DNA from: Marsupella aquatica
Taxonomy: Eukaryota; Marchantiophyta
Assembly: GCA_973895155.1 (NCBI GenBank)
Contig: OZ316898.1
Coordinates: 5,394,001-5,458,000, forward strand
Direction of reading: 5' to 3'
DNA length: 64,000 nucleotides
Below, piece by piece: positions 34,801-46,212 of this stretch. Within the stretch, counting starts at the first letter, position 1, and each line of letters begins with the position of its first letter. The notes under the pieces are model-generated. The model ran no database searches. It had not been told where the DNA came from and saw nothing but the letters and a program-made list of their open reading frames with translations. Both the position numbers and the translations under genes were made by a program.

Positions 34801-36700
34801 TAAACCCAAGAGATCGATTGTTGATCCTGATAAAATCAAAACAGGTTCAGAGCGGAAGAGGACGAAGCAGAGGAGCATAAATGCGTCAGACATTTTGTTA
34901 ACAGAGGAGCCAGAAATTGAGTCGCCAAGAAGCTTTCTGACGGATCAAATACGTGACCTGAGATCCTCCTCAACAAACTGAAGTCCTCTCGTCGAAGACC
35001 TAAAATCTCAGACACAGGCCAATTATCCTACAAGAGCTAGAATCTGAGTGCGCAAGATAAACAACGCTTATTACTACCAGTTTAGGTCTGAACTTACATG
35101 CTGCGGACAGATGAGGCTCCCATTTCTGCGCCAGGAGCAGCCTCGAAGCTTCTTCGCACATGATTTATGGTACGACCAAATACAACCCTTCTGTGAGCAG
35201 GAAATAATGGGGCTGGAGGGAACGAAAGATTTGCAGCTGTAACATTCCAACTGCACAATACAAATAACTCCCATTACAATTCCCCGCAATGAGCTCGAAA
35301 ACCACGTTCTGAACTTAAATGACGAAATAGAGACACTCAATTAGAAAGCTGTATGGTGAAGAAAATGATAAGCTGTGCATAAGATAAAAACTAAAGAAGG
35401 CTCGGTTCCCACGAAAAAGGTCTGGAGAGACGAAGATCAGTCTATGGAGTAGAATGCTCATGCTTAAGGTCGTTGCACCTGCTGCTCCGGCTTCCAAATG
35501 AACCCAAAAGGGCTTGACTGTTACGGATGACGGGCTAGGGAACTTGTTTGGCAATACAGTAATAAATAAGTTAGTAGGCGCGAAAAGAAACAGAGAAGGA
35601 ACAGACTTCGCGAATTGGTTTGTCCAGTCGTGCGGGAAAGCACCTTTCTCGTTGAACTGTAGGCACTGCTCTTTCCAGCTAGCGTTCAGGACACCTAGAT
35701 TGTTTATCTACTTTGGATTCCTTATTTGACCATCAATTGGCAGTACCTGCTCATCCCGCACCTTCGCATCACATGGAGGCACATGTGATTCCTAGCTGCA
35801 CCTTGAAGTGGGATCGACCTTGAAGGCGTTTCCAATGTAACTAAGTTCATCACCCTACTGTGAATAGGGGAATAGAAATTCCCTGAAGTTGGCTCTAAAG
35901 TTTTCAGCAGAGAATCCATGAACAATCTGGTCGAGAAAACTTCATATGGTGTCGAATTATTCAGTGTCTAGCTATGCGCAGTAAAGATAATGATGATGAA
36001 CGGTTCATCGCGAGAAGTGACAGACCAGGAGTACATCACCAAATCTTATTTGCCTACTAAAACTTTCCAGCCGAATATTCCATTTACCCAGGGAAGGAGA
36101 TTGCGGTGACATTGCCATCTGAGAAGTGTGCAGCATAGGAAAACGCTGCTGTACCTCATCGGGAGAAACGTCAGTACCCGCCAAGAAAGGATCGCTAGTT
36201 TCTGAGCTTGCAGTCGCACGACCGAAAGATGCTGCTCGATCCTCTGTGAAGTACGCTGCCGGTGTCCCTGGGGGGTCAGGAGATTCTGTTCTAGCCAAAG
36301 GCAACGCAGATGAGTCGACGCAAAACCCTGCTGCTGCTAGTGCCTCGGCACGATCAGACACCTCCCTGGTATCCCCTACTGTCGAAACTGACTGAAATCT
36401 ATTGTATACCTTTTCCGACTGCGTCTGTCCACTACATTTTTCAATCACGTCTTTGACCAAAGATTTATCTCTCCTACTGTAGACGATATTCATAATCAGC
36501 TCTTCCGCTCCTCTCCTCTCCTCCACCTCCACCTCCAGGCTTCCCGTGTCAGGATAAGAAATCTCCCCCATTCCGGTCGAACTTAATGAATTAACTCTCT
36601 CAATGCTCCCTCCTAGAACATCCTTCACGGCAACACAATCCAACCAGCCGGACAAAAGCGTCAAATTAGAACATTCGGCTTCATCGCTGTCGTCTCTGCC
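31833..36700 (-). CDS. ASHR3-like histone H3 lysine methyltransferase (PHD pair, AWS, SET, post-SET)
   Basis: This is a nuclear SET-domain enzyme of the ASH1/NSD class, expected to methylate H3K36/H3K4. In-phase exons on the minus strand are 35694-35558, 35250-35098, 34721-34521, 34109-34083 (27 bases), 33982-33862, 33726-33627, 33210-33117, 32899-32821, 32688-32517, 32319-32239 and 32037-31833, about 457 codons. Two Cys/His modules come first (CYSCKSF-CPQH and CYTCGG-CWRH), then AWS (CSCGSDGSECGEGCDC), SET with NHSCQPNC and GEPLTYDY, and post-SET ECQCGASNC. All catalytic hallmarks are intact. An upstream open stretch (36664 down to a donor at 36058 or 36040, both phase 1) probably encodes a poorly conserved N-terminus. 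A TAG blocks that frame near 36710 and the true start is unresolved. A 24-base exon at 34355-34332 may also be included. Domain order matches Arabidopsis ASHR3/SDG4. Confidence 0.88.
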
Positions 36701-37079
36701 GACCGGACCTGCCTACTGATAAAACAGTGATGTTCCAACAGCCGCTTCCATCTCATCCCGCTTCTCGTCTTTCTTCGCATTGACCGAAGCCAGAAACGGA
36801 ATTATTCCAAACATGACAACGGGCCGTCCAAGCTCTTCAACTCGCATTTCAACAGAACCACAAAGTGGCATACTTCCCCGCTCGTGTCGACAAGGGCATT
36901 ATATCGTCATCATCGACAATGCAGTCGAAGATGAAAGCCACATTCGGAGGAAATCGTGCCCCGATCTTGCATCATCCCGCCGTCCACAGGAAGCAACAAT
37001 AAGTAGTCGGAGCGCTCCAACACAAGTTTCCCCGCCATGTAAACATTAACAGATGCAGATTCCGCAACACGCAACAACG

Positions 37080-37900
37080 AGCTTGGCAGCAGCAGCAGCA
37101 GCAGGACAGACCAGTCGACGATCATTCATCGTTCCTTCCTTCCTCGGCGACGTTCGTTTTTTGCTCGTTCTTTTCCTCAGCGCGCATCAGTCGTCCCCGA
37201 AACTGAAGTGATCAAAGGACTTCGAAGGTGGACGCATATAAATCCTGCGGGGAGACCGATTGCGCAATCGAGTCGACAAGAAACCCGAAGACGGAAGCAC
37301 AATCTGCTGACGATTGGGTTCATTGCATAAACGAGAAGACAAGCTGAAGACTGAAGGAGAAGCAAAGCGGGAGGCAAGGAGGCGAGCTTCGTTTAGTCGT
37401 GCATTGTAAAGAGAGACGAAAGACGAAGAGGCGATGAATGATGGATCGTGAGGAGGTCGATGAGGAGACACGGGAGAGAGATGGCGCCAGCGCCTAAATT
37501 CGCTTGGGATTCAAAAACGCTGCCGGGAGTTCAAAACACGCGTGGGCACGTGGTGACAGGTGACAGGTGACTGGAATATTGTACGCTTCCTTGCGAATAC
37601 CGTACTCGTCTCTATTTTCATTTTATTCATTTACTACTCTACAGTAGCACTGTAGTAGAGCTGAAAGTCTCGATAGCAGGGAAAGATGCCCGGATGCAGA
37701 GATGCATAGAGCTCGTGAACCCTACAACAATTACTCCCATAAAGTGTGACATCGCTTACACCCTCATTTGCTGACAGTCTCCCCGCTTCCCTTGCTATGC
37801 AATTAAATCAACTGTTTTGGGCTGGTTAGAGATGGCCTCGAAACGCCTTTTCAATAAGCCCTATGCCCCTTGCACCGAGGTCCCGTCCATAGGGAATTGG
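37080..37900. other. Region upstream of the ASHR3-like gene; probable promoter and leader
   Basis: It contains a CAG run near 37090-37105, GC-rich sequence to about 37550 and a small palindrome CTACAGTAGCACTGTAGTAG near 37638. The 71-codon minus frame at 36910-37125 begins like a hydrophobic leader, but its Leu run comes from the CAG repeat and no splice path to the next exon was found. Confidence 0.4.
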
Positions 37901-37947
37901 GCCCTGGTATTTATGGGGCACAGTGGGAAAGTACATATGCGCCAGGG

Positions 37948-38161
37948 TGCCCATTTACTCTATCATTGGTGAGGGTAAATAACCAAACTAATCCAACGGC
38001 TGTGGATTTTGTCCACCCAATGAACTTTTTTGTATTGGGACAAAGGATAGAAAAGTGCCCATTTCCTCTATCATTGGTCAGGGTAAATAACCAAACTAAT
38101 CCAACGGCTGTGGATTTTTTTCGCCTATGAACTTTTTGTATTGGGACAAAGAACAGAAAAA
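37948..38161. repeat. Two-copy tandem duplication, period 107 bp
   Basis: GTGCCCATTTACTCTATCAT begins at 37948 and, with one change, at 38055. Both copies run through AGGGTAAATAACCAAACTAA, CCAACGGCTGTGGATTTT and TTTTTGTATTGGGACAAAG. Confidence 0.9.
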
Positions 38162-38399
38162 CACAGGGATTCCTTATTATAGTTGTAGATACTTTTATAT
38201 ATATAATATTACATGCCCGTTACCCATGTATGTTGCCCTTACACTAGTGGTGTCATTGAGTTGGGAGAGTATTGTTGGCAAAGGAAGTGTGCCCTTGTGG
38301 AAAGTGTTGTCATTGCAAGAAATCCTGGTTGCTGAATGTTGCACATGGTTGCAAGGTGAAAAGCAGGAGTTGTTGGTTCAAAGGCACATTGGGCAAAGG

Positions 38400-39010
38400 T
38401 ATTGGGAGGAAAAATTAATTAACCCCCCTTCTTTCTTCCCACGGGCTCCCATTTTTATTTTCCTTTTCCTTTTCCATCCTTTGCCCCACCCTCTCTCCTT
38501 ACCTTGTTGCTCCTCTTCCCCCACCCTCCTTGCCAGCCCCTCATGCTTGCCTTCTCAATGAAAGAAAACAGGTTAGGTGCAAGAATGAATGTCAACTATC
38601 CAATGTATGTCTTGTTTTTAGAGTTTCTATGACCATGCGTGTCAAGGGAGTGCAGGGTCACCTGAATGTGCTAGGATTTGAAGCATGATTGTCCTTGTTC
38701 CTTCGTTGGCTTTTGGTTGGGGACCCCTTGGCTTGTTTTTCTTAGGGCCCTTTCCCCTCTTTTCCTCCCCTTCATTGGGTTGCTTTGCTTTTGGGATCAT
38801 GTCTCCTGGTTCAGAGTTTTCTGCCTTATATATATTTGAAGGGGGAGAGGACAACAATAGTGAAGGGGAGGCCTGGGCCCTAACTACAGTACAAGGTGGC
38901 AGGACTGGGTGCCAAAGGGGAGACCATTGGAGGGGTGTGAGGCAGGGGAGGGTCAAAATTTGTGAGAGGGGAGGGGAGAAATTTGCTGTAATGGGGTCCA
39001 ACTGGAAACC
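38400..39010. other. Gene-free strand-asymmetric DNA (pyrimidine-rich then purine-rich)
   Basis: 38430-38560 is strongly C/T-rich and 38820-39000 strongly G-rich on the plus strand. Frames of 111-144 codons here show no protein family. It is probably transposon debris. Confidence 0.4.
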
Positions 39011-39339
39011 TAGTCCTTAACGAGAGCCCTGGTTCCAAAAATTGCTTATTGGGGCCTGACATGTTGTAAAACCATATAATAAGTTTATTTTATTGATCAT
39101 GACAGGTTCATGATAAATAGTAGTGAATAGTGTGGACTGTGTGGTTGGGTATGCAGGTCATGCAATTCCAAGCACCGAGTATAGTATTGACAAGCTCAGT
39201 TTGAGACGGGAAGACCACTTATGCATTCCTGAGGTTTAGGATTTAGGTCTGGATGCCAACAACTAATGCACAAAAGTGGTTTTTTGGTCTAAAGTAGTTA
39301 ACACACATGATAGGATTAGTTTACTTAGACACCACTTTT

Positions 39340-39612
39340 CTTACCATTGCCCAGAAGCCCTTTATCCATGGTGCACTAATTTGTAATAATCGAGTTTCAA
39401 GGGCCAAATTTTTTAGGGCCATCTAAATGCAAGATAGATCTTACCATAGCTCTTATTTCCATTGCCCAGAAGCCCTTCATCCATCGTGCACTAATTTACT
39501 AATAATCAAGTTTCAAGGGCTTAACTTTTTAGGGCCAGCTACATGCAAGATAGGTCTTACCATAGCTCCTACCATTGCCTGGAAGCCCTTCATGCATGGT
39601 GCACTAATCTTA
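39340..39612. repeat. Three units of the 113-bp repeat family (second location)
   Basis: Units with GGGCCAGCTACATGCAAGAT, CTTACCATAGCTC, CATTGCC-GGAAGCCCTTCAT and CATGGTGCACTAAT recur. They are the same family as 8884-9616 and directly precede copy 2 of the segmental duplication. Confidence 0.8.
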
Positions 39613-39814
39613 TTAATAAATCTTGATCAAAACCTACTCTTCATTGCTACTGTCTAGAGTGAAACCTTTAGAATAACTAAAGTGCATACAGAAAAACATA
39701 TAACAAGGAATTTTGCTTTTTCAAGACTTTTTTGGTCACATCTTTATTTATGTTCAAAGAATGGTCCTAATGGTCTCCTTAGGTGAACGAGGAAGAGCTT
39801 AGTTACTCGAGACG

Positions 39815-40145
39815 AAAATAGTAGAATGTGTTTTGCTGGGGCTGAGGTTTAGCTAGCAAACTAGCGGAATGTGTTTTGTTGGGGCTGAGGTTCACCGAGC
39901 AAAATAGAGGAATGTGCTTTGCTGGGGCTGAGGTTCACCGAGCAGAATAGCGGAATGTGCTTTGCTGGGGCTGAGGTTTAGAGCAGAATAGCGGGATGTG
40001 CTTTTCCTGGGCCTCCGGATTACCGAGCAAAATAGAGGAATGTGGTTTTCTGGGACCGAGGTCTAGCGATGTCGGAATGTGCTTGGCTGGGGCTGAGGTT
40101 TAGCGAGAAAAATATCGTAATGTGCTTTGCTGGGGCTGAGGTTTA
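39815..40145. repeat. 43-bp minisatellite in copy 2, about seven units
   Basis: Units of the form AATAGCGGAATGTGCTTTGC, TGGGGCTGAGGTT, AGCGAGCAAA. They favour GGGGCTGAGGTT over the GAGGCTGAAGTT of copy 1, so the two arrays have been homogenised separately. Confidence 0.85.
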
Positions 40146-40295
40146 GCAGTAGGGAGTAATAAGTACCCAAGGAATCAGCGGAGCGACGAGAGAGGCTTTC
40201 GTTTCCATTCGGTCAAGAAGAGAAGAGCGGAGCAGAGTAGACTCTGTTACCATTTCGTTGGAGCTGTTGTCGTCGGAGACTGGACTGGATTGGAG

Positions 40296-40388
40296 ATGGC
40301 CGCGATTGTCAGTGCTGCTCTCGGATACGTTGCTGCGCGGCAGACGGCTGCGACCCAGGTGCATATCTCCAGCGGAAGCCATAGCTAG
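40296..40388 (+). other. Short ORF resembling a first exon, copy 2 (30 codons)
   Basis: Counterpart of 14066-14221: MAAIVSAALGYVAARQTAAT followed by Q and the same possible donor (CAG|GTGCAT). A TAG ends it at 40386, where copy 1 reads on. No downstream exon was found. Confidence 0.3.
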
Positions 40389-41374
40389 AGCTCGTAGAGA
40401 AATCCGAGGACTGACCGTGCCGTTCCCCCACCTTTTCCCAATTGAGCTGGGTTTGCGGTGCTCCTCTGGAGTGTAGTGTAGTGTAGTAGAATCGGTTGTT
40501 CATGAGAAAAGCCTTTCTGTCGTCTGCGTGACAATAATGCGTGATCGAGAATGTACGGCGGAGTCATATGTTTGAGTCTAGGGGTTTTCGGGTTTTCCCA
40601 ACATATGAATGTCTTTCTTGCACCTGTCTGCATCCTGTGGTGGGCTGTGCGTGCTGTACGTATCACAGAAATTGGTTCCGAGTGTCTTTTGTAAGACTGT
40701 GGAAAGTGTGTCCTTGAAGTAGAAATTGTGACATTCCTTGGCAGCTTCAGAGGTAGAACTCAGGTCCTGTGTAACTTTCCTACCGTACGTGCAATGGCGG
40801 TAGAAGCTGAGGGTTGCAAGACGCGTTGCTTATCTCGGTCGCAGGGAAAACCTGGGGCAATAGAAGGGGTGGGGGGTGGTTGGTGAATTTAAAAGTTTTG
40901 TAATTGACACAGCGAGCAATCTCGACGCACCTTTGAAATAAAAAATGAGCATCGGATACCATTGTAATCTGCAAATGAGTGCTATAACTTGTGTGGTGTG
41001 GGTTCCTTCAGTGGGATTGTGGCGTTTGGGTTGATGGATTTCCCGTTGGTTGGAGTTCCTGGGCTCGACTTCTGGAGTATGTCATAGCAACCATGTAGGA
41101 GCTGAGGGGTCCTTTTTCTTCCCTTTGTCATTCATTTCGTCAGCATTGATTGAATATCTGAGAAATTCGTCTACTTTGCTGTCTATTGATGTACAAGTTA
41201 TCAACTTATTTAGTTTATACGACATGTTGCGGTCGGATTGGTGTTGACCAGGAGATCCGGACACTTTCTGTTACCATAGACGTGCCCTAACTGGCCCTTT
41301 GCTCACAACAAAGCTTGACTTCTTGTTGTCGTTCATCCCTTCTTTGACTTCATATTCTGGTAGGCACTTTTCGT

Positions 41375-41830
41375 GCAAAGTCTGGCACTGTACAAAATAC
41401 TTTTCATGCAAAGGCTGACAACGTACAACTGTGCAACATTTTTCTATTCTTCAAGATTTGCGTTTCTTTTGTTTTCTTTAGCCTGGCTTGTACAGTAGTG
41501 TCCAGAATTTCTATTCAGCTTTGCATTGATTTTGTTTTCTGTGACTGTATGGCATTTTCTTTCACCTCCAGCGGGTTCCTTGCGGCAGTTTCTATACTTC
41601 AAGATTCTTATTTCTTTTGTTTTCTATAGCCTAGCGTGTACAGTTTGTAGTGTCCAGAATTTTCTATTCAAGATTAGCGTTTGGTTTTTCTAGCCTGGCT
41701 TGTACAGTATGTAGTGTCCACAATTTTCTATTCAACTTTTCATTGATTGTGTTTTCTCTGCCTGTGTGACTGTGTGGCATGGTCTCTGACCTCCAGAACG
41801 TTCCTTGAAGTAATTTCTGTATACCTACTT
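41375..41830. repeat. Degenerate tandem repeat upstream of the LYR gene
   Basis: The block TTCTATTC-CAAGATT-GCGTTT, TTGTTTTCTTTAGCCTGGCT, TGTACAGTA-GTAGTGTCC, TTTCTATTCA, GCATTGATTTTGTTTTCTGT occurs from 41432, partly from 41591, and again from 41660. A shorter pair, TTTTCGTGCAAAG-CTG / TTTTCATGCAAAGGCTG, precedes it. This may be the 5' UTR intron or promoter of the LYR gene: a TTTGCAG acceptor-like site lies at about 41886. Confidence 0.65.
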
Positions 41831-42143
41831 GCCCTATTGGCTTAATCCTGGTTGTCTTTGTAATGCTTTTCCTTTTCATTTACCTTTGCAGAGTTATCAC
41901 TAGCTTACTCTTGCCTGATGCACATAAGGACATCACGCGGAAAGGGTGAGCTAGAAAAGTCGGAATCACGCATCTTCATGATCGGACACTCTTGATTCGA
42001 CTGTAAGTTTTCTGTGCTGCACGAATCTCGTTCAATTCGAGATCGTATAACGGTGAAGTAGGTGGGAGTGAGGGAAGGAGGAGGCACAAGAAGAAGGAAT
42101 CCGAGGAGAAGTTGATGCAGAGGGAGAAAAGGGGGCATGAAGA

Positions 42144-42440
42144 ATGATCAGACCAGGAAAAGGAGGCGGATGGATATGGGCCACAGCTGAGAATTTGACC
42201 CAAAATAAATCTGCCGTGCGATCGGTCTACCGATCCATTTTGCGGGCGCTGAACTCCGAGAGACTGCCATTGACGCTGGCAGCAAGGGAGAGCTTCAAGG
42301 CTGAGGCAAGGTACATTTTCGATGCTGGAGCTCCTGAGCGTTCGCTGCATAATATCCGAGAGCTCCTCGACATCGCTCGCCACTCTCTCTCCGCCTTGCA
42401 GCAAGGAGAATTGCCCGGGAAGGGGCAGCAGGAGCAGTGA
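42144..42440 (+). CDS. Small LYR-motif (Complex1_LYR family) protein
   Basis: LYR proteins are small helical factors, usually mitochondrial, that work with acyl carrier protein and Fe-S cluster transfer factors during respiratory-complex assembly. The single-exon frame of 98 aa starts at the ATG at 42144. The family pattern is visible: VRSVYRSILRALN (the LYR tripeptide is VYR here, residues 29-31), then a helical stretch with RESFKAEARYIFDA and PERSLHNIRELL, ending in a Gln/Gly-rich tail. Length is normal for the family. The N-terminal 20 residues (two Trp, several Gly) are not conserved; the ATG could be preceded by a noncoding leader exon. The nearest human-type comparison is LYRM9, but subfamily is uncertain. 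Confidence 0.7.
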   Translation: MIRPGKGGGWIWATAENLTQNKSAVRSVYRSILRALNSERLPLTLAARESFKAEARYIFDAGAPERSLHNIRELLDIARHSLSALQQGELPGKGQQEQ

Positions 42441-43574
42441 ATCAAATCATCCTTCACATGAACTCATTGTTGTCCCATGTACAGTCGGCGATTGAGTGAA
42501 TTGCTGCTGTTGTCAAATCTAGGGATGCTTTGGTCTACTTTGAAGGTGGTCCGAATTTAGCCATGTTTTCAGCTTGTCATTCAGGATTTTAGGGTTGGAA
42601 TTTTATCATTCAGCAAAAGAATAGAGACATACTTTTGTTTACTTGCAGCTGACTTAAAGCCATTCATACGTTGGTACTCAATGCTCTTCGGTGTTAAATG
42701 ATTGAATCTTTGCTCAATTCCTTTCTTGCATCACCTGCAGCTGTGCCAAAAGATTCCATTGTACAATTTTGTTTCGTCCTTCAGATTTCTAGGGTTAAAT
42801 TTTTAATTTAGCAAGAGAAGGGGTTCACTTGCTACCCGTCCTCCAGGCTGAATCTCGACTTTGCATATTGGTGAAAAGCCGAGATGCAGCCTTGTGATGA
42901 CGTCAACTCATCAATTCATGAGAAACCCTTTTACTAGAGGCGTTCAGAGTTTAAGGTAACACAGAGTATAGGTTTTTCATCCATTCCATTCATCCATTCT
43001 ATACTGCATTATGCTGATTGAGCCTATCGATAATCAGGTGTTGAGTAAAGCTTGCTCGCTTATTCCTTTCTCCTAGCCCACCACCGTTAAGGCTTCAAGC
43101 AAAATTCATGTCTAAGACTAGCTTCGGGGGTGGGGACTTTTCCATGTTTAGGGAGTTTGTCGTCGAGTACGTGACAAAATCTTGGATGCAATCCAAGCCG
43201 CTTATGAGCATAGAACAGTTGAAATCTTGAAATCTTGCGGAAATATGTAGGAGATGTTCTTGTCTATAATTGTGGTCTGAGGTAGAGAGCAGTGGACCAA
43301 GCCCAAGAAAGGCCTTGTATGGTGACCTCCAGTCCCCAATTGGAGAATCTTGCTACTCGTTCGATTCCTCCTCTGCAGAATTCAAAATGTGACATCTCAC
43401 AAATGATCTCAAGCTCCTTTCAACAAATGGTTGATGCAATTTATCATTTCTAACTTTGCCAGGGAGGTTATGTGAAGAAGAGCCATGTATAAAGTGCAGC
43501 CTTTGGAACCTAGTTATGTCCAACATTGAACTGTAATATAAATCCATAGGCCTTCTGAATGCCATGAGTTTATT

Positions 43575-43848
43575 TGTGTGATAGAAGTACTCATGCAACT
43601 GGACTACCCTAAGACTTTTATTTGTGTAATAGAATTAGTTGTGGAACTCAATTATCCTAACACTCAGTTGCGGGGTGCTGCTGACTCCAATATTGAGGTC
43701 CTTTATGATCCAGGCCTCTGGTATGGTCATCTGGTGGGGACTAAGTATGAGGAGATTAGTGGGCAACAAAACGTTGCACTAATACCATCTGGTGGGGACT
43801 AAGTATGAGAAGATTAGTGGGCAACAAGACGTTGCACTAAAAAAGATG
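43575..43848. repeat. Two adjacent two-copy tandem duplications (about 57 and 58 bp)
   Basis: TTTATTTGTGTGATAGAA and TTTATTTGTGTAATAGAA head a first pair (43567-43680). ATCTGGTGGGGACTAAGTAT starts at 43729 and 43787 in a second, nearly perfect pair ending GGGCAACAA-ACGTTGCACTA. Confidence 0.85.
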
Positions 43849-44407
43849 CACATTAAGGATTTAGACTAACATGAAGTTGGTTGGGTCATGGGAAGGACTG
43901 GGCTCAGGGTGGAGTGGTTAATAATGTCCTCAAAATGAAAAGAATCTTCTAACAATACACATCTGCCACGTTATTGATTGTTAGATCTTGTAGAGATTGA
44001 GGGTGACTGTAAAAGCTGATTAGTCGGGTTCATCCGCCAGTAGCAAAAATTGAACACTTGCCCCTTCTATTTCCAGTGAGGGTTTAAGAAAGTAAGTGAC
44101 CTTCCATTGGATCAACATCTGGTGGAATAACAATAAACACCCTACAGTAGTTACCTTAGTAGTATTTCTAGATTTGGCAAGACTGCCAAAGTGGTCCAAA
44201 CATCTCTAGAGATAGACAATTTTTGGATGAAAGAACATTTGAGTAGCACTACTGCCTGGTCCATCTACTCAACCTAATCTAGATGGCTGATGATGACCCA
44301 TACTAGGTCCAAGGCCAAACCTTGGGGTCCTGGGGGTTTCCTCTGGCTATAGGTGATGTTGTGGCTTGCCTCATTGGCTTTTTGGGTCCCTTGGGATTGG
44401 TTTTTGT

Positions 44408-44580
44408 TAGTGCATCCCACAAGTTTTTGCTGCAATGCAATCAAAGCTCTGTCACCTTCATGATTAAGGGGGTGATGGAAGCTTACAAATATAGTGCATC
44501 CTTCAAGTTTTTGCTGCAATGCAGTCAATGCTGGGTCACCTTCATGAAAAAGGGGTGATGGTAGCTCACAAATATTAGCC
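44408..44580. repeat. Two-copy tandem duplication, period 84 bp
   Basis: TAGTGCATCC-CAAGTTTTTGC starts at 44408 and 44492. Each copy runs through TGCAATGCA, GTCACCTTCATGA, GGGGTGATGG and CACAAATAT. Confidence 0.85.
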
Positions 44581-44879
44581 AAGCACAAAGTTTGAAATGG
44601 AATCTCAACTAGCCTGCCTTGAGGCGTTCATTTGGGACCCCAGCACTTGGACTTTGAAGTGCTTTGGTTTGACTGTAAGAGATGTAAGGGCCCACTGTTT
44701 CATTGTATAATGAGTGGAAGTGCTCTATTGGCTTACAAGAACTCGGGGGCCCATTCAGTGACAGTGTCTACTGATGATCCCAGCGTCTACAAATCGTGCA
44801 TGACAGTAAATGGGCCCGAGGAAATGCTGGTGTGGATTGCTTATTTTGTCTAGAATTTTCGATTACCAGGGTAGTCTAA

Positions 44880-46212
44880 ATTTGCAAACTTTAGCTCCTG
44901 CGTTCAAGGGACTTGCATTTCTCTAACTTCATTGCAAAAGATTTTTGGTGGGGAGTCCACCTGTGAACCAAAAACGACCCTCCACTTTGCTGGGTGGAAA
45001 AAGTCACCCAACTAGCATAATCTTGAAGGTTTTTCATTTGTGGACAGTGTGGTGAATGCTTGCCTGCTCAAAGGAAAGATGTTAAGAATATTCCTTATCT
45101 TTGTTTCCTAGATTATTTTTTGACCGTTAGATCTCCCTTAATTTAAGAATGACCGTCAGATCCCCAGATTTAAAGCCATTAGATTCTGGCTAACAGGATA
45201 TGTGGCCAGGTGGGAAACAGGAGAATGGGAGACAGAAATCTTAGTGAATTTTCTCTAAAGGTGGCAAAACCTTGTTGGAGAGGTTGGAGTCTAGATTTTG
45301 AGCCACTAAATAGAAAACTGCCCCAAGCTTTGTAAAGCCACCCTTAGTAGACGTCTCCTAGCGTCTTGTTGCAGCATCTCCCAATTTAATAGGAGCGCGA
45401 AATCGCGAATCCCACACAACCAAACCAATTTCAATCTAACTGTGGTAGATGGCATTGGGTGATCACAGTCGCAGGCTCAGGCCTGACCGTGGTGATGAGG
45501 AACTCACCGCGTCGTGATCGCCCCCTCCCCTCCCCGCGCAGCAGCACAGGGGCGAAAGCGATCGAGCGAACAAGGGAACGCCCCTTTGAAGCCCCCCAAC
45601 GCACCCTAAACTCTCGTTCCTTCCCCTCCTACAGTAGTACTCTAGTCCCCTCTTCCCCGTGTTGTTGTTGTTCCTCCCGTTTGCTTTCCTGTGTCAAGTT
45701 CTATCGTTCTTTTCCACTTTTCTTCGTCTCGTTCTCCTTTGGGTCTCGTGCGCCTCTCGGGCTGTCTGTCGTGTGCCCTGGCGCTTTTGTAGAGAGCAGT
45801 GTGGTGATCGGAGTGGGGGTTTTGGGGAATTTGTGGAGGGAAGATACGGTAAACAATGAAGCAGGAAGAGAGGGCAACGAGCGAAGGAGGAGTAGGAGGT
45901 GGCAGTAAGGAGAGACGGTGAAAGAGGGGTTTTGCGCGCGGTGGCAGAAAATCGAAACAGGGGCAGGGCAAGGCAGGACCGGCAATTGTGCATTGCTGGG
46001 TTGTGTAACGTCAGGAGGAAGAAGTGGGGGAGATTTTAGTGTTCGCATTGACGACGAAGGTATTGGCAGGGAAAGCGAAGGAGGAGGTGTTTACGGTGGT
46101 GGTGGTGGAGGAGGGGTTTAGAAGACGGAAGGAAGGGGAGTGAAGTGGGGCCGAGGCTTTTCCGTGGTGGAGGAGGAAGGGGGAGAAGGAAGAGGAGAGA
46201 AGGAGAGGGGCC
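44880..46212. other. Intergenic region and probable promoter/leader of the API5 gene
   Basis: No supported gene. 45600-45780 is pyrimidine-rich and 45840-46212 strongly purine-rich with GGT/GGA runs, as in plant 5' leaders. The 149-codon frame at 45459-45908 is compositionally biased and lacks family motifs. Confidence 0.5.

Larger units (their letters stand above)
39620..41210 (+). repeat. Segmental duplication, copy 2 (partner 12983-15725)
   Basis: Aligns with copy 1 from AAACCTACTCTTCATTGCTA to GATGTACAAGTTATCAACTT. It lacks the 760-bp internal block of copy 1 and carries fewer 43-bp units. Divergence by eye is about 10-15% in noncoding parts. Unlike copy 1, its left edge touches the 113-bp repeat units; in copy 1 the Helitron lies between them. 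Confidence 0.85.

Noticed and set aside
36910-37125. 71-codon minus-strand ORF with a hydrophobic leader as the methyltransferase first exon
   Set aside because: The Leu run comes from a CAG repeat, the frame ends in a stop and I found no donor and acceptor pair joining it to the next exon.
45459-45908. 149-codon ORF before API5
   Set aside because: Biased composition, no motif, and it lies where the API5 promoter and leader are expected.
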